Shown here one piece after another: positions 15,077 to 20,702 of a stretch of DNA of 20,702 nucleotides. The stretch comes from Pseudomonadota bacterium (GTDB taxonomy: Bacteria > Pseudomonadota > Gammaproteobacteria > Burkholderiales > Burkholderiaceae), in assembly GCA_023441105.1 (NCBI GenBank), contig JAEZQX010000056.1, positions 1-20,702 of the forward strand, written 5' to 3'. A program made the position numbers and the translations under genes. Position 1 is the first letter of the stretch. Every line of letters begins with the position of its first letter. The notes below the pieces were generated by a model. The model saw only the letters and a program-made list of their open reading frames with translations. It had not been told where the DNA came from and did not search any database.

Positions 15077-16327
15077 ATGTCAAGGGTACCCGGCGGGAGG
15101 GAGGATCGGCTGCCGTTCGCGCATGTCGGCCGGCTGTTGCTGGTCTGCTGCGGGGCCTTGCTGCCGTCCATCGTCAGCGCCGGATCGCTGCAGGAGCTGC
15201 TGGCCGAAGTCGAACTGGAAGCCAGCGTCGCGACGGTGCTGCAACGGATCGACCGCAACGGAACAGAGGAGGATCGCAGCCAGGCGCGCCTGAACTATCG
15301 CGGCGACCTTGCCGCCACGCTGACTCTGCACCGTCCCGGCGACGGCGCGGGAAGTGTCCATGGCCACGTTCGCTTCGGTCAGGGAGCGGGCGTCAGGCCG
15401 CGCCCGCTGTACACCGGCGCGGTCAACAGCCTGGCATTCGGACCGGATTCGCCCGGTGATTCGTTCGCGATACTGGCGCAGTTGTACTACCACCTCGAAT
15501 ATCCCCTCGGCGGGGCCTCGGCGACAGGCGGGCAGCGCTTCGAATTCACGGCTGGAAAGATCGATCCGTTCGGCTTCTTCGACCAGAATGCGGTGGCGGA
15601 CGATGAATCGACGGCATTCCTGAACAACATCTTCGTCCACAACGCCCTCCTGGACTCGGGAGGCGACCTCGGTGCAGGCCGCTACGGCTTCACCCCGGGC
15701 CTGCGTGCGGGATGGTATGACGGGACCGGCCGGAACGTCGGCTGGGGCGCATCTGCCGGCCTCTTCGGCGCCGGCAGCGCTGCCGATTTCAGCGGCTCGC
15801 CGCAACGACCCTTCCTCATTGCGCAGTTCGAGCTGTCGCCCAAGCGCGTCAGCGGCGAACCGAGGGGAACCTTTCGACTCTACCGCTGGACCAACCCGCA
15901 GGCCGAGAACTTCGACGGCGTGCAGGAGCGTCACGACGGCTGGGGACTGTCTGCCGACCATCAGGTCGGCACGGCGCTGAACCTCTTCGGCCGCTACGGG
16001 CGTAGGCTGCGCGGCCATGGCGAGTTCGACGAGGTGCTCACACTGGGCCTCGAGATTGCCGGCACCTCCTGGGGACGTGCCGACGATGCCGTAGGCCTCG
16101 CCGCCGGACGACTGGAGACCGACAAGGTCTATGCGAGTGCCGGCAACGAGGGGCAGGCCGCGGGATTCGCTTCAGGGGCCGAGAAGATCGTGGAGGTCTT
16201 CTACCGCCTCGCGCTCGGTCGCCATGTCCAGCTCAGCGCCGACCTCCAATTCCTGCGTCATCCTCGTGGTGACCCGACGGCGGCAACCACCCGCGTCGCG
16301 GGAATTCGGGCGCGGATAGGCGTGTGA
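15077..16327 (+). CDS. OprB-like outer-membrane porin
   Basis: A 416-residue predicted beta-barrel. The signal peptide (core LLLVCCGALLPSIVSA) is followed by alternating amphipathic strands rich in Gly, Phe, Tyr and Arg. The segment FTAGKIDPFGFFDQNAVADD and the following FLNN...F block resemble the conserved region of the OprB carbohydrate-selective porin family. The barrel ends in RVAGIRARIGV, without the usual terminal Phe. ATG 15077 has a strong AGGAG ribosome-binding site six bases upstream; the in-frame extension to 14837 runs through the promoter and the divergent gene. The substrate cannot be told. Its promoter matches those of the divergent HupE operon, so it may pass the same solute or ion across the outer membrane. 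Confidence 0.85.
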   Translation: MSRVPGGREDRLPFAHVGRLLLVCCGALLPSIVSAGSLQELLAEVELEASVATVLQRIDRNGTEEDRSQARLNYRGDLAATLTLHRPGDGAGSVHGHVRFGQGAGVRPRPLYTGAVNSLAFGPDSPGDSFAILAQLYYHLEYPLGGASATGGQRFEFTAGKIDPFGFFDQNAVADDESTAFLNNIFVHNALLDSGGDLGAGRYGFTPGLRAGWYDGTGRNVGWGASAGLFGAGSAADFSGSPQRPFLIAQFELSPKRVSGEPRGTFRLYRWTNPQAENFDGVQERHDGWGLSADHQVGTALNLFGRYGRRLRGHGEFDEVLTLGLEIAGTSWGRADDAVGLAAGRLETDKVYASAGNEGQAAGFASGAEKIVEVFYRLALGRHVQLSADLQFLRHPRGDPTAATTRVAGIRARIGV

Positions 16328-16660
16328 GTCTAGGCGCTCGCCCGGCGCCTGTGCCACCAGCCGGGCATACAGGTCGCCCGAGCCGGCGTCCGGCGCTAGT
16401 CTGGCCGGCCATTGGCGCGCCGTGTGCGGCGGCACCCACCTCGGCGACTTGAAGCGCGAGGTCTCGCCTGTCGACCAGAGTCGCCGAGCATCGCCAGCCT
16501 CTTGATGCAGGCGATCGCCAGTCGCAGCTCGAGAGCGGCGTCCATCGACTGTGCGGGTGGCGCAAGGGTGGCTTGGACGAGTATGGGTAGCATTGCAGGG
16601 TAGCCCAGTCGTCGCCTCGTTCGAGGCGATCCGAGCGATCCACCACTCGACATACGCACC
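16328..16660. other. Intergenic region without a recognisable gene
   Basis: This 333-base gap follows the porin. Open frames on both strands are low-complexity Arg/Ser/Ala translations with no domain resemblance, and I reject them. Apart from a short hairpin next to the porin stop, I see no RNA gene, repeat or copy of the shared promoter. Confidence 0.5.
16332..16350 (+). terminator. Possible terminator after the porin gene
   Basis: AGGCGC (16332-16337) and GCGCCT (16345-16350) form a six-base-pair GC-rich stem with a seven-base loop, five bases after the porin stop. There is no T-tract, so this is weak. Confidence 0.3.
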
Positions 16661-17143
16661 ATGGCCGCAGACTCCCCGCTCACTTTCCGTTCGGCAGCCA
16701 TCGAGGACTTGCCGGCGATCCTCCTGCTCCTGGCGGAGGACGTACTCGGCGCGGAGCGCGAAAGTCTCGACGGCGCAGCGCGCGCCAGGTATGAATCGGC
16801 ATTCCGCGACATCTACGCCCAACAGGGCAACCAGATCCTGCTCGGCGTCCGGGGCGATGAAGTGGTTGCCATGCTGCAACTGACCTTCATCCCGGGACTC
16901 TCGCATCAGGGCGGGACCCGGGCCCAGATCGAGTCCGTCAGGGTGAAGGGCAGCGTTCGCGGCCAAGGCGTCGGCAAGCGCCTGTTCCACGAAGCGATCG
17001 AGCTGAGCAGGCAGGCAGGGTGCATCATGGTTCAGCTAACCACCGATCGCCGTCGCGACGGCGCCATCCGCTTCTACGAAGAGCTCGGGTTCAAGCCGAC
17101 GCATTTCGGCATGAAGCTGGCGATTGTCGGCTCAACGCCCTGA
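16661..17143 (+). CDS. GNAT family N-acetyltransferase
   Basis: A 160-residue single-domain acetyltransferase that would transfer an acetyl group from acetyl-CoA to an amine; the substrate is unknown. The acetyl-CoA pyrophosphate-binding motif is ESVRVKGSVRGQGVGKRLFH (RGQGVGK at about 100-106). The C-terminal GAIRFYEELGFKPTHFGMKL is the usual GNAT beta-alpha end. Start ATG 16661 gives MAADSPLTFRSA, a normal N terminus for the fold. Its 3' end overlaps the convergent LysR gene by 12 bases. Confidence 0.92.
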   Translation: MAADSPLTFRSAAIEDLPAILLLLAEDVLGAERESLDGAARARYESAFRDIYAQQGNQILLGVRGDEVVAMLQLTFIPGLSHQGGTRAQIESVRVKGSVRGQGVGKRLFHEAIELSRQAGCIMVQLTTDRRRDGAIRFYEELGFKPTHFGMKLAIVGSTP

Positions 17144-18047
17144 ACGTCGGGGTCGGGCCGGAGCCTTCGCACCGAGGTGGGCAAGCAGGCTCTGCATAGG
17201 CAAGGACAGGGCTTCCCAATCCCGGAAGCAGAGGCAAAGGCGGCGCCGCGCCCAGTCGTCGGCCAACGCGAGGGTCGCATAGGGGTGACGCCGCCGGTAT
17301 GCGCTGGCGATGACCCGCGGCACGATGCCCAGGCCGATGCCATGCGCCACCATCTCGCACATTCCTTCGAAGGTCTTCATGCGAATGCGCAGCGCCAGCG
17401 GTCGACCGGCGGCGCGCGCCTGGTCGTCGATGTGGGCCTGCAGGGCGTTGCCCGGCGCCAGGCCGACGAACGGCTCGCCGAGGACTTCCGCCAGGCAAGC
17501 CTCGCTGGCGTCGCGAAAGGCGATGCCCGGCGGGCGCGATCAGCACCAGGTGATCTTTCACGACGCCTTGCACCTGCAGACCCCCGGCGTCGACCGCATC
17601 GGAGACGATGCCGGCCTCGGCCATTCCGGCGGCAATGATTCGCACGATTTCGGCGCTGGTGCGCTCCTTGAGCTCGACGTGCAGGCGGGGCCGCGACGCC
17701 AGCCAGGGCGCGAGCCGGGAGGGCAGGAATCCGGTCAACGCGGCGGTATTCGCGTAGAGGCGGAGCGTGCCCCTGGCGCCGGCAGCGAAATCCTGCAGCT
17801 CGCCCTTGAGCAGTGCCTGCTGCTGCAGGATCAGGCGGGCGTGATGCGCAAGCGCTTCCCCGGCCTCGGTGGTGACGACGCCGCGAGCGCGGCGCTCCAG
17901 CAGCCCCACGCCCGCATCGATCTCGATCTTGCGCAGCCGCTCGCTGGCCGAGGCGAGCGCCAGATGGGCTTTCTCCGCGCCCTGCGTGATGCTGCCGGCA
18001 TCCACGATCGACAGGAACAAGCGCAGGTCCGCGAGATCTAGGCGCAT
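17132..18047 (-). pseudogene. LysR-type transcriptional regulator, frameshifted
   Basis: The N-terminal helix-turn-helix is clear (LRLFLSIVDAGSITQGAEKA, then SASERLRKIE) and the effector-binding domain begins normally through DHLVLIAPAG. The frame then shifts. The original frame runs into Arg/Pro-rich nonsense, while the next frame continues the family sequence: IAFRDASEACLAEVLGEPFV, then MKTFEGMCEMVAHGIGLGIV, to the stop at 17132-17134. Removing one base from the CCC run at 17526-17528 (GGG on the coding strand) restores a 304-residue protein with correct spacing. This may be a sequencing error or a genuine inactivation. It is divergent from the TSUP permease at 18141, which it probably regulates. 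Confidence 0.85.
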
Positions 18048-18140
18048 GACATCAAGGCCGGGCTGGGGCTTCGGCTGATCCGAAGGCTGGATGATCGATT
18101 CCTGATTGTGCCTGTGCCTGGACGCGGTTCACATAGCGGC

Positions 18141-18887
18141 ATGGAGAACGACTTCGCCTCCCTGGCGTTCCTGTCCTTGACTTTCCTGGCTGCCGGCATG
18201 GTCAAGGGCATCACCGGCATGGGATTGCCGACCGTGGCCATGGGCGTACTGGGCAGTGTCATGCCACCGGCAACGGCCGCGGCCCTGCTGGTCGTCCCGT
18301 CGATCGCCACCAACGTCTGGCAATTCCTCGCCGGCCCTGCGACGCGGCGCCTGGTGCGGCGACTCTGGCCGATGATGCTGGGCATCGGGCTGGCGACCGC
18401 GCTCGGCTCGGCGCTGCTCGTGAGCGCCGACCCTACCTGGTCCGCGTTTGCGCTGGGCGTCGCGTTGATGGTGTACGCCTGCTACGCCCTGGTGGCTCCG
18501 GCGTTGTCGGTTGCCCCGCGTATCGAGCCTTGGCTTTCCCCCGTCATCGGAGTCGCCACCGGCGCGATCACCGGAGCAACCGGTGTCCTGGTGATGCCGG
18601 CAGTGCCCTATCTGCAGGCCCTGCGGCTGGACAAGGATGAATTGGTGCAGGCGCTCGGCTTCTCTTTCACGGTCTCGACCGTTGCGTTGGCCGCCGGCCT
18701 GATGCTGCACCATGCCCTGCAGCCGGATCACCTGGGGCTGTCGGCGCTGGCCGTCGTCCCGGCGCTTGCCGGGATGTGGCTGGGCCAGCAAATCAGAACC
18801 GCGATCAGCCCCTTGCGCTTCCGGCAGTGCCTGCTGCTGTTCCTGGGCCTGCTGGGGATGGAAATGGCGTCCCGACCGTTCATCTGA
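18141..18887 (+). CDS. TSUP family (TauE/SafE-type) membrane permease
   Basis: A 248-residue polytopic protein with about eight hydrophobic helices. Both TSUP half-signatures are present: FLAAGMVKGITGMGLPTVAM near the N terminus and GVATGAITGATGVLVMPAVP in the second half, followed by a Leu-rich C terminus ending in GLLGMEMASRPFI. Members export or import small organic or sulfur anions such as sulfite or sulfoacetate; the substrate here is unknown. ATG 18141 (MENDFASLAFL) is preferred; an in-frame GTG at 18108 would add 11 hydrophilic residues. It is divergent from the LysR gene, with a 93-base gap that should hold the operator. Confidence 0.9.
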   Translation: MENDFASLAFLSLTFLAAGMVKGITGMGLPTVAMGVLGSVMPPATAAALLVVPSIATNVWQFLAGPATRRLVRRLWPMMLGIGLATALGSALLVSADPTWSAFALGVALMVYACYALVAPALSVAPRIEPWLSPVIGVATGAITGATGVLVMPAVPYLQALRLDKDELVQALGFSFTVSTVALAAGLMLHHALQPDHLGLSALAVVPALAGMWLGQQIRTAISPLRFRQCLLLFLGLLGMEMASRPFI

Positions 18888-18922
18888 TCCGCCGGGCAAC
18901 GGGCGTCGTCTGCGCCTCTACT

Positions 18923-18947
18923 TGAAAGTGAACTACGTGAAAGTGAA
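18923..18947 (+). repeat. 10-bp direct repeat upstream of the Sel1-like gene
   Basis: TGAAAGTGAA occurs at 18923-18932 and again at 18938-18947 with a five-base spacer (CTACG). The second copy runs into the AAAGGG ribosome-binding region of the following gene. It could be a regulator site or a local duplication. Confidence 0.5.
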
Positions 18948-18959
18948 AGGGTGACTGTC

Positions 18960-19442
18960 ATGACCTCGAAAGCTTGCAACGCAGTGCGTTCGCGCGCCCA
19001 CCGCCCACGTTCTGGCTTTCGCCGCGCCTGGTGGTTCGCGGCGTCGATGCTTTGCCTGCATGCAGGGCGGCTCCTGGCCGCCGCCGAGCCGGTGCCCGTC
19101 ACGCCGGAGCAAAGCTACCAGCTCGCGCTGGAGGCGCGAACGGTTCGGGACTATCCGAGCATGCTGGCGCTGCTGCGTCAAGCGGGCGAGGGTGGGGATC
19201 TCCGGGCCCAGGAGCTGCTGGGCAGCGTCCTGCTCCTGGGCTCGGCACTGTATGGCGAGTCCATAAAGGCCGATCCGTGCGAAGCAGCGCAATGGATCCG
19301 ACAGGCCGTCAAGCAGGGCAGTCCTGTCGGCAGGCATCAGAGCGTCGTGCTCAACGGCCTGCGGGAGTTGCCGGCAGGCGACTGTGAAGCGGGACGTCCA
19401 GCGCTGGGATCCACGGGGCCGTCGAGCAGGAGCAGGCAATGA
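18960..19442 (+). CDS. Exported Sel1/TPR-like repeat protein
   Basis: A 160-residue protein with a long basic N terminus and a hydrophobic segment at about residues 23-41 (AWWFAASMLCLHAGRLLAAA), probably a signal peptide. Two Sel1-like helix pairs follow: MLALLRQAGEGGDLRAQELL at about 68-87 and a second around PCEAAQWIRQAVKQGSPVG (about 106-124). Sel1 repeats bind other proteins. ATG 18960 is chosen because AAAGGG sits nine bases upstream; an in-frame GTG at 18951 would overlap it. It lies 72 bases after the TSUP gene on the same strand and could be co-transcribed. The C-terminal 25 residues are low complexity. Function unknown. Confidence 0.7.
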   Translation: MTSKACNAVRSRAHRPRSGFRRAWWFAASMLCLHAGRLLAAAEPVPVTPEQSYQLALEARTVRDYPSMLALLRQAGEGGDLRAQELLGSVLLLGSALYGESIKADPCEAAQWIRQAVKQGSPVGRHQSVVLNGLRELPAGDCEAGRPALGSTGPSSRSRQ

Positions 19443-19622
19443 CCTACCGCGCGACGTCGGGCAACCTGCGTTCGCGGACGCCAGCCCTGGAGCGACCATC
19501 GCGCCATCGCGGCCTTCCCGCCGGATCTGCCGCCGCACATTCTTAGAATCGGCCGGACGTGCCGGTTCGATGGCCGGCGCGGCCATCGACCTTGCGCGAC
19601 TCATCGATCGCAGGAGTAGGGC

Positions 19623-20393
19623 ATGCGACTCAGGAATCGCTTCCTCCTTGCCATCCTGGTACCCACCGTCGCGCTTGCCGCCGGCGTCTTCGTCGGCTTT
19701 CGCGCCGGCACCGCGCATGCGTTGCATGGCCTGGTGGGCGACAACGACGACGCCCGGCGGGCGGCGCATGCGGTTCGCTACGCCCTGGGCCTGGACGGGT
19801 TCCACGGCATCTACGGGCAGGACCTGTGGGTGCTCAACACGGTCCATCCCGGACTGAAGGACGGCTACTTCGTCGACATCGGTTCGGCCGACGGCGAAGT
19901 CATCTCCAACACGCGGCGACTCGAGGACGAGGGCTGGCGGGGCATCTGCATCGATCCCTTCCCGCGCAACATGCAGCGGCGCAGTTGCCAGACCTTTGCC
20001 GAGGCGGTCGACAGCGAAAGCGGCCGCACGGTGAAGTTCCAGAATCCCGGGGATTTCGCCGGCGGCATCGTCAGCTATGCGGGCTGGTGGGTGTCCGACG
20101 CCCAGAAAGGGAAGGCGGTGGAGTTGAAGACCACCACCATCGGCGACATCCTCGAGCGGGCGAACGCGCCCGGGTACATCCACTACCTGAACATCGACAT
20201 CGAGGGCGCCGAATACGAGGCGTTGCGGGTCTTCCCGTTCGACCGCTACAAGATCGGCGCCATCACCATCGAGCACAACAACCTGGAGGAGCGCCGCATC
20301 CAGCTGCGCGACCTGCTCGAAGGCCACGGCTATCGCCTCGAATGGGCGATCCGCGACCAGGACTGGTACGTGCCGAAGGACGCGGCGCGCTGA
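19623..20393 (+). CDS. FkbM-type SAM-dependent methyltransferase with N-terminal membrane anchor
   Basis: A 256-residue protein. The FkbM methyltransferase core is recognisable from the SAM-binding motif I (GYFVDIGSADGEVISNT, about 81-97), an acidic loop (GICIDPFPRNMQR) and the family hallmark YIHYLNIDIEGAEYEALRVF (about 185-204), followed by IGAITIEHNN. It would O-methylate a small molecule or sugar. Residues 1-34 form a basic start plus a hydrophobic helix (FLLAILVPTVALAAGVFVGF), which would place the catalytic domain outside the cytoplasm, or act as an anchor with inverted topology. Start ATG 19623 has a clear AGGAG ribosome-binding site. It stands alone and is followed by a strong terminator. 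Confidence 0.88.
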   Translation: MRLRNRFLLAILVPTVALAAGVFVGFRAGTAHALHGLVGDNDDARRAAHAVRYALGLDGFHGIYGQDLWVLNTVHPGLKDGYFVDIGSADGEVISNTRRLEDEGWRGICIDPFPRNMQRRSCQTFAEAVDSESGRTVKFQNPGDFAGGIVSYAGWWVSDAQKGKAVELKTTTIGDILERANAPGYIHYLNIDIEGAEYEALRVFPFDRYKIGAITIEHNNLEERRIQLRDLLEGHGYRLEWAIRDQDWYVPKDAAR

Positions 20394-20403
20394 GCTGAAA
20401 ACG

Positions 20404-20435
20404 TCAAGCCCTCCGGCATCGACCGGAGGGCTTGA
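20404..20435. terminator. Bidirectional intrinsic terminator
   Basis: A perfect 13-base-pair stem (TCAAGCCCTCCGG with CCGGAGGGCTTGA) and a six-base loop (CATCGA) lie between the convergent methyltransferase gene and the minus-strand gene at the right edge. Short A and T ends on both sides suit termination in both directions. Confidence 0.85.
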
Positions 20436-20474
20436 AGCCGGCAGCCCAGGCCGCCGGTGCCGCGATGCTCGCGG

Positions 20475-20702
20475 TTACTGCAGCGGCGGCGGGTTTGCCC
20501 GGAAGTCGGCTTCCGTCAGTGCGCCACCCGGATCCTGCTTGGCCACGTCGATGGTGGCGAAGTTGAAGGCCTGCCAGTCATGGGAGACCAGCTTCGAGCG
20601 CGAGGTGCCGATGCCGGGGAAGTAGTACGCCGGGCCGAGGTCCGACACGCGGACCGAGCGATCGGGGTAGTAGTCGCCGCCGACGTGGATCAGGTACTTG
20701 GC
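20475..20702 (-). CDS. C-terminal end of an unknown protein (truncated by window edge)
   Basis: An open minus-strand frame enters at the right edge and ends at TAA 20475-20477, giving the last 75 residues. Codon use is strongly GC at third positions, as in the rest of the chromosome. The fragment reads AKYLIHVGGDYYPDRSVRVS, then LGPAYYFPGIGTSRSKLVSH, and ends in PPPLQ. It is rich in Tyr, Gly and Pro. I do not recognise a family. The terminator at 20404-20435 lies just after the stop, which supports this as a real gene end. Confidence 0.75.
   Translation of the reverse strand, partial: AKYLIHVGGDYYPDRSVRVSDLGPAYYFPGIGTSRSKLVSHDWQAFNFATIDVAKQDPGGALTEADFRANPPPLQ

Noticed and set aside
18933..20327. 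Long minus-strand open frame opposite the Sel1-like and FkbM genes
   Set aside because: The plus-strand frames carry clear domains and ribosome-binding sites; the minus frame is antisense high-GC shadow.
1..20702. CRISPR arrays, tRNA or rRNA genes, insertion sequences or phage genes
   Set aside because: None were recognised on either strand.

Overview
The window is GC-rich chromosomal DNA from a motile Gram-negative bacterium. It carries flagellar basal-body and export genes, lipoproteins with lipoboxes and an outer-membrane porin. The gene content and codon usage suggest a beta- or gammaproteobacterium; nothing here fixes the genus.

Layout. (1) 1-6397 is a flagellar locus: fliF-fliG-fliH-fliI-fliJ-fliK on the minus strand, tightly overlapped, with fliK running off the left edge, and fliE divergent on the plus strand. 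(2) 6548-16327 is an envelope module. From right to left on the minus strand it holds a four-gene operon (HupE/UreJ-like protein, degenerate HupE-like protein, membrane-anchored TPR protein, and a larger HupE/UreJ-type protein with an EF-hand loop), a DUF4331 protein with a small lipoprotein, a DUF3455 lipoprotein, and an operon with a small secreted repeat protein, a possible small exported peptide, an ECF sigma factor and an RskA-like anti-sigma factor. An OprB-like porin lies divergently on the plus strand. (3) 16328-20702 holds ordinary genes: a GNAT acetyltransferase, a frameshifted LysR regulator divergent from a TSUP permease, a Sel1-like exported protein, an FkbM-type methyltransferase, a strong terminator, and the C-terminal end of an unknown minus-strand gene.

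The main result is that all five transcription units of the envelope module are preceded by the same promoter-like element, TGCATCC-N16-CGTAG. Four copies are exact and one has CATAG. In every case the spacer is exactly 16 bases, the element points at the gene, and the start codon lies 31-92 bases downstream. One copy precedes the operon that encodes the sigma factor and anti-sigma factor. I therefore read 6548-16327 as a self-contained, autoregulated ECF regulon. It would link an outer-membrane porin, lipoproteins, two uncharacterised secreted families (DUF4331, DUF3455) and three HupE/UreJ-type membrane proteins. Its physiological signal is unknown; metal uptake or homeostasis is a reasonable inference from the HupE/UreJ members.

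Other notable points: a single-base homopolymer frameshift in the LysR gene, an EF-hand loop in a HupE-type permease, a HupE-like paralogue that has lost the usual metal-site residues, and a tandem-motif secreted peptide at the head of the sigma operon.
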